Source: Oscillospiraceae bacterium (lineage in GTDB: Bacteria; Bacillota; Clostridia; Oscillospirales; CAG-272). Taken from it: 64,000 nucleotides of DNA. Shown here in pieces: positions 48,841 to 58,647 of this stretch. The DNA is taken from NCBI GenBank assembly GCA_015064205.1, contig SVSR01000002.1, positions 1-64,000 of the forward strand, given 5' to 3'. The notes beneath the pieces were generated by a model, which saw only the letters and a program-made list of their open reading frames with translations, was not told the origin of the DNA and made no database searches. Made by a program: the position numbers and the translations under genes. Position 1 is the first letter of the stretch, and every line of letters begins with the position of its first letter.

Positions 48841-50353
48841 AGACCTTTAATAAGCTCATCAGAAGTCCGTGACGCTTTACAATGAGCTCTACCTTAGTTT
48901 CGGTTATTTCCTCACAAAGCTCTTGGGTTTTTATAAAATCGTCGGTTATATCCCCGATGACTGTACTTCCGCTTATAAAAATGGCACTTTCGAAATGCAG
49001 ATAGAGACTGCGGTAGTCAAGATTTATTGAGCCGACAACGGCGCGTTCGGAGTCTACTGCCATAGTTTTTGAATGAATAAATCCCGGTGTATACTCATAT
49101 ATCTTCACGCCGTTTTTGACAAGCTCAGAGTAAAACGAGCGCGTTACCGTGTGAACGTACCACTTATCAGGTTTGTGCGGCACGATTATACGAACGTCAA
49201 TTCCGCTTTTAGCCGCAACGCAAAGCGCGCTCACAAGCTCATTGTCCGGAATCAGGTAGGGAGTTGTGATGTATATGCTCCGTTTAGCCCTTGATATCAT
49301 CGAAAGATACGTTCTCTCGCCCGTATTTTCACGGTCGAGAGGAGAGTCGCAGTAGGGCTGAAGAAATCCGTCGGTGTCCTTCTCATCATACATTATATCT
49401 ATATACTTACACATATCGGCATCGATCGGGTTTTGCATATACCACGTTTGCAAAAACATGAGCACAAACGAGCGCACAGCTTTGCCCTCTATCATTATCG
49501 AGCTATCCTTCCAATGACCGAATCTCTCAAGCCTGTTTGCATATTCGTCGGCAATATTGATGCCTCCCGTTATGGCGATCTTACCGTCAACCACGAATAT
49601 TTTTCGGTGATCGCGATTGTTCTGCATTACGGTGGCTACGGGGATAAAAGGGTTAAACTCCATTGTTTTTATGCCAAGCGCCGCCATTCTTTCGGGAAAA
49701 TCCCTTTGCAGTGTTGCTAGGCTTCCCATTCCGTCGTATATGATACGAACCTCGACGCCCATCTTCACTTTATAAGTAAGCTCTTCGAGCAATTCCGTAA
49801 AAAAGCTATCCTCTCTTATAATAAAGGATTCGATAAAAACGTAATTTTGCGCGCTCTTTATCGCCTGCTTCATAGCCTCAAGGCACTCCTCGCCGCTTGC
49901 AAGATACGTTTGTTTTCCCCCTCTGTAAAGAGGAAAACCTGCGTTTTCAAGATATTTTGATATAAGGCCCGAGGCTTCGTCTGACTTCAAAAGCTCATCC
50001 TTTACGCTTTTATCAAAGCTATACAGCGATTTTATTCTTCCGAGTATCCTTTTTTCCGTTTTTGCGAAATCCCTTGTTGACGACTGCCCCTTAGATATGA
50101 TATAAAGCAGCCCTCCGAAAAGAGGAAAGGAGAGTATCGGTAAGGTCCACGCAAGCTTATAGGCGGGATTGTAGTCTTTATTGAGAATATAGATAACAAC
50201 TGCAATGCTGACAATCGCCATAACAACGTTAAAGAATATAATATAGTCGCTCATTATCGCAACGGCAACGCAGAAAAATACTATCTGCAAAAGCGCAAGC
50301 AAAGCTATAAGAATAAGCCTGCCCGTCAGCGTTTGTATATACTTTCTTTTCAC
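48824..50353 (-). CDS. cls: Cardiolipin synthase
   Basis: Two HKD motifs: NNRDHRKIFVVDGKIAITGGIN, IHSKTMAVDSERAVVGSINLDYRS; N-terminal TMs. Confidence 0.95.
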   Translation of the reverse strand: MKRKYIQTLTGRLILIALLALLQIVFFCVAVAIMSDYIIFFNVVMAIVSIAVVIYILNKDYNPAYKLAWTLPILSFPLFGGLLYIISKGQSSTRDFAKTEKRILGRIKSLYSFDKSVKDELLKSDEASGLISKYLENAGFPLYRGGKQTYLASGEECLEAMKQAIKSAQNYVFIESFIIREDSFFTELLEELTYKVKMGVEVRIIYDGMGSLATLQRDFPERMAALGIKTMEFNPFIPVATVMQNNRDHRKIFVVDGKIAITGGINIADEYANRLERFGHWKDSSIMIEGKAVRSFVLMFLQTWYMQNPIDADMCKYIDIMYDEKDTDGFLQPYCDSPLDRENTGERTYLSMISRAKRSIYITTPYLIPDNELVSALCVAAKSGIDVRIIVPHKPDKWYVHTVTRSFYSELVKNGVKIYEYTPGFIHSKTMAVDSERAVVGSINLDYRSLYLHFESAIFISGSTVIGDITDDFIKTQELCEEITETKVELIVKRHGLLMSLLKVFAPIL

Positions 50354-50532
50354 ACAAATCCCTCCTTTTTTATCACACTTTACTAATTATTGTAGCACAT
50401 ATTCAAAAACAATTCAAGTATACATATTCAGATTTTAATATGCCGAAAATCGTATCATATATTATGAGATAATACGACCGCATACACTATAACACAGCAA
50501 AGTCTGCGGTATTGGGCATAAACTGATCTTTT

Positions 50533-50539
50533 TTCGACA
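50533..50539 (-). promoter_or_regulatory. Candidate Spo0A box 1 (TTCGACA, reverse complement TGTCGAA)
   Basis: Exact 7-mer upstream of spoIIE. Confidence 0.7.
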
Positions 50540-50556
50540 GTATTTTGCAGTCATTC

Positions 50557-50563
50557 TTCGACA
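50557..50563 (-). promoter_or_regulatory. Candidate Spo0A box 2 (TTCGACA, reverse complement TGTCGAA)
   Basis: Exact 7-mer overlapping the -35-like region of the spoIIE promoter. Confidence 0.75.
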
Positions 50564-50590
50564 GACTGATGTTTTCCTTTGTTGTAAAAT
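50558..50590 (+). promoter_or_regulatory. spoIIE promoter with long spacer
   Basis: TCGACA -35-like (50558-50563), 21-nt spacer, TAAAAT (50585-50590). Confidence 0.7.
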
Positions 50591-50622
50591 GTTTACAAAT
50601 CATAGCAAAGGATGTGTAAGCT

Positions 50623-53058
50623 TTGGCTGACAATAACAGGCAGTACAAATTAACTGATATCGGTTCGCTTATCGAAAAAAGAGCGAAAAAGAAAATAGAA
50701 GGCATAGGAAAGTCGCTTTCAGATATAAAAGAGAGCCTCCCCCGAGAGCTTCTTTTTAAAAAAATAATTGTTTTTCTTGCAAAAAAATGCTCTGTTTTGC
50801 TCATTGCCTATCTTTTTGGCGGGGCAAGTATTGTTTTCGACACTTATCCGTTCGGTATTGCACTTTTATGCGGTGCTGACGATAATATTTTACTTCTTTA
50901 CATAGGCTTATTGTTATCTGCGCTTGAACGCCGCAGTGAGGCAACTGCCCTCTTTCTTGTATATACCGCGTGCATCGTTATGCGATTTGCTTTTTCAAGA
51001 TGGATATCGCCTCCAAAAGAAAAACCGCAAAAAAACGAAAAAGGTGCATTATTACCCGACAAGCTGTTTTGTGAGCCCTTTTCTCTCAGATTTATAACAG
51101 TTCTGATTTGTTCGCTCTCACAGGGCCTTGCAAGGCTTATATCAGACGGATTTTTATATTACGATCTCTTTGGCTTGTTTGCTTGCGTTCTTGCCGCGCC
51201 CGCTCTGTTTTCGGCATTTTACTGCCTTACTCACGTAAGAAAGCGCACGGGGCATCTCGTTTTCCTCTCCGCGTGCGTATTCGTATTCAGCATAGTATAT
51301 TCTATAAGGCTATATTATATTCTGGGCTTCTCTGCAGGAGTTATCGCGGCATATCTTATAACCTTATACGTTGCAAAAAAATTCGGCGTTATGCAGGGGT
51401 GCGTGTTCGGCCTTTTTGCAGGGTTGGCGTGCGGGCTTTCAATGGGTCCTGCTTTTGCCCTGATAGGCTTTGTTTTCGGCACTCTTGTTACCTATTCGCT
51501 TTTTGCCGGCGTTTCGGCCGCCTTGCTTACGGGGCTTTTCTTCGGTGTTGCGTCAAACGGATTTCCCGCTTTTTCAACGCTCCTTCCTGAGCTTGCTCTC
51601 GCAAGCTCGATCTTTCTGCCGCTTTCATACTATAATCTCTTGCCGAAGGCGGAGATTTTTACCCCGGAAAGAATTACAATATCGAAAAAGCTTGAAGAAG
51701 CTATTATAAATGATGAAAAAATAAAGGACAGCGCGATAAGGCTTGAATCGGTTTCAGAATCGCTTGACTCACTTTCTCGCACGATCGCTGCGCTGTCGGA
51801 CAAGCTGAAAAGGCCTGACGTGCTTGATCTCAAGCGTCTCTGCGAAGACAGCTTTCAGAACCATTGCCAGAGATGCTCGCTTGCAGGCGTCTGCTATGGC
51901 AAGGACTGTGCAGGGACCTTTGACCTTATGGGTAAATTCACAAGCGCTCTGAGCACTAAAGGGCGCATAGACATGACTGACGTGCCCGAGCACGTGGCAA
52001 GCAAATGCTTCAACATACTAAAAATTGTAAGTGAAGCAAATATATCGTATTCGAAGCATCTTGAGAAATTGATACGCTCCGACAAAACGTCTGTTTTCGC
52101 AATAGATTACAAGGCTATGTCAAAGCTTATTCTTGACGCTTCAAAAATAAACGACGAGGAATATGAGCCAAATCCGGAACTTGCTTCAAAGATAGTTCAT
52201 GCGCTTAAGTATATGGATATTGATGCAGACGGTGTTTTCGCATACGGTAAACGAAATCTTAAAATATCTCTTACGGGAATGAACCTATCTCAGATAAAAT
52301 ACAGCGCGCCGCAGATACGCACCGCGCTTGAAAATATTTGTAATGCAAGGCTTACTCTTCCGACCTTTGAGCTTGATGAGGACAGGCTTTCAATGTCTGT
52401 GAGAAGCGAACGTATTTATAAGGTAAGCTTCGCTCATGCAAGCACAAAAATGGAAAGCAGCGATTATAACGGGGATACGCACAAGGCTTTTGAAAACAAA
52501 AACGACTGTTTCTACTATCTTATCTCCGACGGTATGGGAAGCGGCAGAGACGCAGCTATGACCTCAAGACTTTGCTCGATGTTTTTATCAAAGCTTTTAT
52601 CTGCAGGATGCGCTAAAAATATCGTTATAGAAATGCTTAACGGCTTTATAAGAAATAAAAGCGAGGAATGTTCTGCAAGCATTGACCTTGTTGAGCTTGA
52701 CCTTCTTAGTTCAAAGGGCTGCTTTGTTAAAAGTGGCGCAGCTCCTTCTTATATACTCAGGGATAAGAATTTATACAAGCTTCAGTCAAAAACTCTTCCC
52801 ATCGGTATACTCAAGGAAACCGATGCCGAACTTATTGATTTTGATATTCACGATAACGATATAATCATTATGTTCAGCGACGGTGTTGCCGCTTCTCTTG
52901 AAGACGGCATATGGCTGACAGGTATGCTATGTTTCGAGTTCGATGATGACATAAACAAAATGGCTGATAAGATTCTTGAGCGTGCGCTTGAATGCAACAG
53001 TAAAGCCGATGACATGACCGTGGCTATTATAAAAATTGAGAAAGAAAAAAGAGAGTAG
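50623..53058 (+). CDS. spoIIE: Stage II sporulation protein E (multi-TM PP2C phosphatase)
   Basis: N-terminal multi-TM, C-terminal YYLISDGMGSGRDAAMTSRL and IIMFSDGVAASLED PP2C motifs; TTG start. Confidence 0.92.
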   Translation: MADNNRQYKLTDIGSLIEKRAKKKIEGIGKSLSDIKESLPRELLFKKIIVFLAKKCSVLLIAYLFGGASIVFDTYPFGIALLCGADDNILLLYIGLLLSALERRSEATALFLVYTACIVMRFAFSRWISPPKEKPQKNEKGALLPDKLFCEPFSLRFITVLICSLSQGLARLISDGFLYYDLFGLFACVLAAPALFSAFYCLTHVRKRTGHLVFLSACVFVFSIVYSIRLYYILGFSAGVIAAYLITLYVAKKFGVMQGCVFGLFAGLACGLSMGPAFALIGFVFGTLVTYSLFAGVSAALLTGLFFGVASNGFPAFSTLLPELALASSIFLPLSYYNLLPKAEIFTPERITISKKLEEAIINDEKIKDSAIRLESVSESLDSLSRTIAALSDKLKRPDVLDLKRLCEDSFQNHCQRCSLAGVCYGKDCAGTFDLMGKFTSALSTKGRIDMTDVPEHVASKCFNILKIVSEANISYSKHLEKLIRSDKTSVFAIDYKAMSKLILDASKINDEEYEPNPELASKIVHALKYMDIDADGVFAYGKRNLKISLTGMNLSQIKYSAPQIRTALENICNARLTLPTFELDEDRLSMSVRSERIYKVSFAHASTKMESSDYNGDTHKAFENKNDCFYYLISDGMGSGRDAAMTSRLCSMFLSKLLSAGCAKNIVIEMLNGFIRNKSEECSASIDLVELDLLSSKGCFVKSGAAPSYILRDKNLYKLQSKTLPIGILKETDAELIDFDIHDNDIIIMFSDGVAASLEDGIWLTGMLCFEFDDDINKMADKILERALECNSKADDMTVAIIKIEKEKRE

Positions 53059-53092
53059 ACAGGGCGGAGAGTATCACGCAGGCAAGGCGCTC

Positions 53093-53288
53093 AGCCTTCC
53101 GAGGCTCCCCTTTAAAAAGGGGAGCCTACTTTAACTTAACATGAACGCGCTGCCTCTGTTTGCCTCCACTTTTCCAAAGGGGAGGGGGACCGCGTAAGCG
53201 GTGGAAGGGTTACATTAACAAGTACTTTTGTCTGATTTAAACCCTTCAGTCACCTTCGGTGCCAGCTCGCCTTTAAAAAGGGGAGCCT
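53093..53288. repeat. Composite intergenic palindromic element (family B): one short hairpin plus two inverted copies
   Basis: aggctcccctttaaaaaggggagcct (53102-53127); cctccacttttccaaaggggagggggaccgcgtaagcggtggaagggtt; aacccttcagtcaccttcggtgccagctcgcctttaaaaaggggagcct. Confidence 0.85.
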
Positions 53289-53360
53289 AAAATATAGTCG
53301 TTTTCCTTATGCTAAGGCTTTGACAAAAGAGCTTTGTTAACAAACACTTTCATAAAAATA

Positions 53361-53392
53361 GAGGCACTCCAGACGGAGTGCCTCATTTTTTA
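53361..53392. terminator. Terminator, probably of the hydrogenase operon and/or bidirectional
   Basis: gaggcactccagacggagtgcctcattttt. Confidence 0.8.
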
Positions 53393-53396
53393 CAGA

Positions 53397-55133
53397 TTAA
53401 AGACCGCGCTTAACGTATGTTGTATGGAGAATTTCGTGAGCCTTGTGGCTGTTGGGCTCGCCGAAGAATTCGTCATACAGCTTCTTAACTGCGCTGTTCT
53501 CGTGAGACTTTCTGAGGTCCATGTTCTTATCAGCTGTGTAAAGAACGGAAGCTCTGAGCTCTCTGAGATTTTTTGTGCTTCTTACAGTTGCATCCTGAAC
53601 AGGCTGACCACCGCCGTTTACGCATCCGCCGGGGCATGCCATGATCTCTATGAAGTCAACTTCAACTTCACCGCTCTTAACCTTGTTAAGAAGCTCCTTA
53701 GCGTTCTTTGTTCCGCTCGCTACTGCAACGCGCACCGTCATATCACCAAGGTTGTAAGATGCCATCTTGATGCCCTCTATACCGCGAACATCGTCAAATT
53801 CGAGCTTTTCAAGCTTCTTGCCGAGAATAACCTCTGCTGCTGTACGAAGTGCCGCTTCCATAACACCGCCCGTTGCGCCGAAGATAACGCCGGCACCTGA
53901 ACCGATGTCGAAAGGATTATCAAACTTTTCGTCTTCAAGTCCTCTGAAGTTGATGCCTGCACGCTTGATAAGTCTTGCAAGCTCACGTGTTGTGATTGCT
54001 ATATCAACGTCCGAAACGCCTGCAGCATTCTGATCGTCACGTGTTACCTCGAACTTCTTAGCTGTACAGGGAATTGCAGATACGAATACGATATCTTTGG
54101 GATCAAGACCCATCTTCTGTGCGTAATATGTCTTATAGAGCGCACCGAACATCTGCTGAGGGCTCTTGCAGCTTGAAAGATTTTCTGTAAATTCAGGAAA
54201 GTAGTGTTCGCAATACTTGATCCATCCGGGTGAGCAGGATGTGATAAGCGGAAGCGCTCCGCCGTTCTTTACTCTACCTAGAAACTCTGTTGCTTCTTCC
54301 ATGATCGTAAGGTCAGCTGTGAGGTTCATATCGTATACACCGTCAAAGCCGAGGCGCTTCATTGCAGCAACCATCTTGCCTTCTACGTCGGTACCCGGCT
54401 CGTAATCAAAGCATTCGCCGATTGTTGCACGAACCGAGGGAGCCGCGCAGATAGCAACGTGCTTTGTGGGATCTGCGATAGCGTCGAGTACCTTCTGTGT
54501 GTCGTCCTTTTCATAAAGAGCTCCAACAGGGCAGGCTACTACGCACTGTCCGCATCCGATACAGCTTGTTTCTGCAAGCTTTCTTTCAAATGCGTGTCCG
54601 ATGCATGAATCAAAACCTCTGTTTGTTGCTCCGATAACGCCGATAGCCTGTACGTTCTTACAAGCGCCTACGCAACGGCGGCAAAGGATACATTTATTAT
54701 TATCGCGAACGATAAAGGGTGTGCTTGTATCAAGCGCATAACGCTCGCTTGCACCTCTGAAGTGTGTTTCGTCGCATCCGTATTCCTGAGAAAGCTTCTG
54801 AAGCTCGCATGTTGTGCTGCGGATACATGAAAGGCACTTCTTTTCGTGGTTGGAAAGAACAAGCTCGAGGTTCGTCTTTCTTGCCGCAAGCACCTTAGGT
54901 GTGTTTGTGAACACCTCCATACCTTCGTTAACAGGGTAAACGCAGGCTGTTACAAGTCCGCGGGCGCCTGTTACCTCAACAAGGCAGAGACGGCATGCGC
55001 CGATTTCGTTTACGTCCTTGAGATAGCAGAGTGTAGGAATATCGATTCCTGCATATCTTGCAGCTTCAAGAACAGTTGAATTCTTCGGCACAGAATATTC
55101 TCTGCCGTTAATCTTTATATTTACTGTTTCCAT
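53397..55133 (-). CDS. hndD: NADH-dependent-type FeFe hydrogenase catalytic subunit (HndD/HydA)
   Basis: 2Fe-2S and 4Fe-4S N-terminal clusters; H-cluster motifs TSCSPGW, IPCTAKKFE, IMACPGGCVNGGGQP. Confidence 0.95.
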   Translation of the reverse strand: METVNIKINGREYSVPKNSTVLEAARYAGIDIPTLCYLKDVNEIGACRLCLVEVTGARGLVTACVYPVNEGMEVFTNTPKVLAARKTNLELVLSNHEKKCLSCIRSTTCELQKLSQEYGCDETHFRGASERYALDTSTPFIVRDNNKCILCRRCVGACKNVQAIGVIGATNRGFDSCIGHAFERKLAETSCIGCGQCVVACPVGALYEKDDTQKVLDAIADPTKHVAICAAPSVRATIGECFDYEPGTDVEGKMVAAMKRLGFDGVYDMNLTADLTIMEEATEFLGRVKNGGALPLITSCSPGWIKYCEHYFPEFTENLSSCKSPQQMFGALYKTYYAQKMGLDPKDIVFVSAIPCTAKKFEVTRDDQNAAGVSDVDIAITTRELARLIKRAGINFRGLEDEKFDNPFDIGSGAGVIFGATGGVMEAALRTAAEVILGKKLEKLEFDDVRGIEGIKMASYNLGDMTVRVAVASGTKNAKELLNKVKSGEVEVDFIEIMACPGGCVNGGGQPVQDATVRSTKNLRELRASVLYTADKNMDLRKSHENSAVKKLYDEFFGEPNSHKAHEILHTTYVKRGL

Positions 55134-55150
55134 GTTGACAAGCTCCTTTC

Positions 55151-56947
55151 TTATTCCTTAATGATTGCGCCGAACTTACATTTTTCCATACAAGCTCCGC
55201 ACTTGATACACTTGGATGTATCTATAACGTGAGGCTGCTTTACGCTACCTGAGATAGCGCCAACGGGACATACGCGTGCGCACGCTGTACAACCCTTACA
55301 CTTATCCTCAACGATCTTATAGCTGAGAAGCTTCTTACATACGCCTGCAGGACACTTCTTATCCTTAACGTGTGCAATATACTCGTCACGGAAGTAACGG
55401 AGTGTTGAGAGAACAGGGTTCGGAGCTGTCTGACCAAGACCGCAGAGAGATGCGCTCTTGATGTATTCGCTGAGTTCTTCAAGACGGTCAATATCTTCCA
55501 TTGTACCGTTACCTGAAGTGATCTTTTCAAGTATTTCAAGAAGTCTCTTTGTACCAACACGGCAGGGTGTGCACTTACCGCAGGATTCGTCAACCGTGAA
55601 TTCAAGGAAGAACTTTGCAAGGTCAACCATACATGTGTCTTCGTCCATTACGATAAGTCCGCCCGAACCCATCATGGAGCCGATTGCGATAAGGTTATCG
55701 TAGTCGATAGGAGTATCGATAAGAGAAGCAGGGATACATCCGCCGGAAGGACCGCCCGTCTGTGCTGCCTTGAACTTCTTGCCGTTAGGTACGCCGCCGC
55801 CGATGTCTTCAACAACCTCGCGAAGTGTTGTACCCATAGGAATTTCAACAAGACCTGTGTTGTGGATCTTACCGCCGAGCGCAAATACCTTTGTACCCTT
55901 GGACTTTTCTGTTCCCATGGAAGCAAGCCATTCGGGTCCGTTAAGTATGATCTGAGCGATATTAGCGTATGTTTCAACGTTATTGATAATGGTGGGCTTG
56001 CCGAAAAGTCCCTTTACTGCCGGGAACGGAGGACGGGGACGCGGCTCACCGCGGTTACCTTCGATAGATGTGAGAAGCGCTGTTTCTTCGCCGCATACGA
56101 AAGCACCTGCACCGAGTCTGATCTCGATATCAAAATCAAAACCTGTATCAAAAATATTCTTGCCGAGAAGTCCGTATTCACGCGCCTGGTTAATAGCAAC
56201 CTCAAGACGGTTTACCGCGATAGGATACTCAGCTCTTATGTATATGTAACCCTGGTGTGCACCGATTGCATAACCTGCGATTGCCATTGCTTCGAGAACC
56301 GCGTGCGGGTCACCTTCAAGGATAGAACGGTCCATGAACGCTCCGGGGTCGCCCTCGTCCGCGTTACATACAACGTACTTTGTATCGTTAACCTGGTCAG
56401 CTGCGAACTGCCACTTTCTGCCTGTGGGGAATCCGCCGCCTCCGCGTCCGCGAAGTCCGCTGGCAAGAATAGTATCGATAACGTCCTGAGGCTTCATTTC
56501 GGTAAGAACCTTACCAAGTGCTTCGTATCCGCCTGTTCCGATGTATTCGTCAATGTTTTCAGGGTCGATAACACCGCAGTTTCTGAGAGCAACTCTCTTC
56601 TGCTTCTTATAGAATCTTGTGTCTGCAAGAGCAACTGTTTCGCCTTCTGCAAGCTCGTGGTCAGTTTCGTTATAAACGAGTCTTTCAACGAGTCTTCCCT
56701 TAAGAAGATGCTCTTCAACGATTTCGGGAATATCTTCAGCAGTTACTCTGCTGTAGAATGTGCCCTCGGGATAAATTATCATTACAGGGCCGAGTGCGCA
56801 AAGTCCGAAGCATCCTGTCTTAACGATCTTTATTTCATCGGTAAGACCCTTTGCCGCGAGCTCTTTCTCAAGTGCGTCGCTTACAGCTATACTTCCTGAC
56901 GAAGTACATCCTGTTCCGGCACAAATAAGTACATGAGAACGTATCAT
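55151..56947 (-). CDS. NuoF-like hydrogenase flavoprotein subunit (HydB/HndC)
   Basis: CAGTGCTSSGS, GLRGRGGGGFPTGRKWQF, CNADEGDPGAFMDR, ESCGKCTPCRVG, C-terminal 2x4Fe-4S. Confidence 0.96.
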   Translation of the reverse strand: MIRSHVLICAGTGCTSSGSIAVSDALEKELAAKGLTDEIKIVKTGCFGLCALGPVMIIYPEGTFYSRVTAEDIPEIVEEHLLKGRLVERLVYNETDHELAEGETVALADTRFYKKQKRVALRNCGVIDPENIDEYIGTGGYEALGKVLTEMKPQDVIDTILASGLRGRGGGGFPTGRKWQFAADQVNDTKYVVCNADEGDPGAFMDRSILEGDPHAVLEAMAIAGYAIGAHQGYIYIRAEYPIAVNRLEVAINQAREYGLLGKNIFDTGFDFDIEIRLGAGAFVCGEETALLTSIEGNRGEPRPRPPFPAVKGLFGKPTIINNVETYANIAQIILNGPEWLASMGTEKSKGTKVFALGGKIHNTGLVEIPMGTTLREVVEDIGGGVPNGKKFKAAQTGGPSGGCIPASLIDTPIDYDNLIAIGSMMGSGGLIVMDEDTCMVDLAKFFLEFTVDESCGKCTPCRVGTKRLLEILEKITSGNGTMEDIDRLEELSEYIKSASLCGLGQTAPNPVLSTLRYFRDEYIAHVKDKKCPAGVCKKLLSYKIVEDKCKGCTACARVCPVGAISGSVKQPHVIDTSKCIKCGACMEKCKFGAIIKE

Positions 56948-56969
56948 TTCTTAATCCTCCGTTTTGCTA

Positions 56970-57335
56970 TTAGTTTTCTTTAAGAGCGTATTCGCTGACA
57001 ACTTTGCCGCCCTTGATGTGCTGTTCTATTATCTTTGCAACCTTTTCAGGTGTCATATGAACGTATGTCACCTTGTCTTCGCCTGCCTTGTATACCTCAA
57101 CAACAGGCTCGCTCTGACAGATGCCGATGCATCCTGTCTGCGATACGGTTACTGTGTCTGTAAGACCTTCTTTGCTGACCTGTTCAACAAAAGCGTTAAG
57201 AACGGGACGTGCACCTGCGGCAATTCCGCAGGTTGCCATTCCGACAACTATACGGATATCATTACTTCCTTCGCGCATCGATACCTTGTCCTTCATCTTT
57301 TCTCTGATGGCAGCAAGTTCTGCTAAACTTTTCAT
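56970..57335 (-). CDS. Thioredoxin-like 2Fe-2S ferredoxin (HndB-like)
   Basis: VVGMATCGIAAGARPVLNAF, VTVSQTGCIGICQSEPVVEV; start moved to MKSLAELAAIREK (57335). Confidence 0.9.
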   Translation of the reverse strand: MKSLAELAAIREKMKDKVSMREGSNDIRIVVGMATCGIAAGARPVLNAFVEQVSKEGLTDTVTVSQTGCIGICQSEPVVEVYKAGEDKVTYVHMTPEKVAKIIEQHIKGGKVVSEYALKEN

Positions 57336-57351
57336 CTTTGTTTCCTCTCTT

Positions 57352-57906
57352 TCATTTATGTGTATTATATTGTTCACTTAAATATTGCCGTATCCACTCA
57401 AGAACCTCAGGTTCTGAAAGGCTTATTTCTTCTCCAAGCACCTCTCTCAGTTCTTTCGTATCAAGGCTCACGTCAATTTCAGGCGTCTTGTGCGTATAAA
57501 CTATATCTATCCTTCCTGCCCCGTGTATCAGCGTACAGATTGATGATATTATATCACCAAGCGGTATAAAATCGATGTGATTTTTATAAAACGTAGCACT
57601 CGTAACGGTTCCGTGGTCATCGGGATATTCTTTTTCGCTTTTTGACTCTATCGAAAAGTTGCCTCCCGTCATCTCGGCTTCCATTTTTAAAAAGGGAATT
57701 CCAAGCCCGACCTTTCTCGTTTTTCTCGTTGTACAAAACGGGTCGGTTACGCTTTCTACCATTTCCTTACTCATTCCGCATCCGTTATCCCTGATGCTGA
57801 GAGTAAGCGTTTCATCGCTCTCAAGAATATCTATGTTTATAAGCGTTGAGCGGGCTGTTATGGAATTTTCTGCGATATCAAGTACGTTTAGAGATAATTC
57901 CTTCAT
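57352..57906 (-). CDS. HATPase_c (histidine-kinase-like ATPase) protein
   Basis: LDIAENSITARSTLINIDI (N box), IRDNGCGMSKEMVESVTDPFCTTRKTRKVGLGIPFLK (G boxes). Confidence 0.88.
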   Translation of the reverse strand: MKELSLNVLDIAENSITARSTLINIDILESDETLTLSIRDNGCGMSKEMVESVTDPFCTTRKTRKVGLGIPFLKMEAEMTGGNFSIESKSEKEYPDDHGTVTSATFYKNHIDFIPLGDIISSICTLIHGAGRIDIVYTHKTPEIDVSLDTKELREVLGEEISLSEPEVLEWIRQYLSEQYNTHK

Positions 57907-58646
57907 TAGCCTTTCCCGCCTCTCAGATATTCAAACAGCTGATGTCTTACATAAGCGCTGCTATACGGCTCATCATCAAGCTCTATATAATTTTCTGCTT
58001 CGTTTATATCCCATAAATAGTGGGCATCTGAGTTTACAACACGCTTTTTCCCTGCAAGCGACGGTATCTTTTTTATAAGCTCATCTTCCATTGCGCTGTC
58101 TTTATATTCAACGCAAACAAAGTCGGGCTTATCGGGAAGAGTTCCCAGCGTTTCGACTATTCCGTTTGCACTGCGGTCGATATGCGCAGGATAAACAAGC
58201 GCTTTATACTCAAGTGCAAGTTCATACGCCGATTCAAGCGAAAGCGTGGTTGCTATCGGAAGAAAGTTTTCTTCTTCCCCAAGAACCTCGTCTTTTTCAT
58301 CAAGATACAACTGCCGCCCGAAAATATCAACTCGGTTAGGAAAGGGGGTCCGATACTCTTTCATCTTCTCGCTGAATGCAAGCGCGTCTTCTAAAAACTC
58401 AAACAGACAAACTATATGTATGTCTTCGCTTGTTGTAAGCTCCATTCCTGCAATTCCGATAAGGCCGTTGGTCGAGGCCGCTTTCATAAAGCTTTCACAG
58501 TTGCCGCAGGTGTTATGGTCTGTTAGTGCAACTATCTGAAGCCCTTTAAGCGCCGCCATACCGCATATGTTTGCGGGTGTCATATCGTCGTCGCCGCACG
58601 GCGACAGGCAGGAATGAATATGCAGGTCATAATAATATTTGTTCAT
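57906..58646 (-). CDS. PHP-domain metal-dependent phosphoesterase
   Basis: DLHIHSCLSPCGDDDMTP, LTDHNTCGN, VNSDAHYL. Confidence 0.92.
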   Translation of the reverse strand: MNKYYYDLHIHSCLSPCGDDDMTPANICGMAALKGLQIVALTDHNTCGNCESFMKAASTNGLIGIAGMELTTSEDIHIVCLFEFLEDALAFSEKMKEYRTPFPNRVDIFGRQLYLDEKDEVLGEEENFLPIATTLSLESAYELALEYKALVYPAHIDRSANGIVETLGTLPDKPDFVCVEYKDSAMEDELIKKIPSLAGKKRVVNSDAHYLWDINEAENYIELDDEPYSSAYVRHQLFEYLRGGKG

Positions 58647-58647
58647 T

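Noticed and set aside
53334-53900. 188-aa plus-strand ORF starting in the terminator region
   Set aside because: Antisense to hndD and starts within the intergenic hairpin
55862-56899. 345-aa plus-strand ORF
   Set aside because: Entirely antisense to the well-supported nuoF-like gene, Cys/Ser-rich with no recognisable domain; shadow ORF from codon bias
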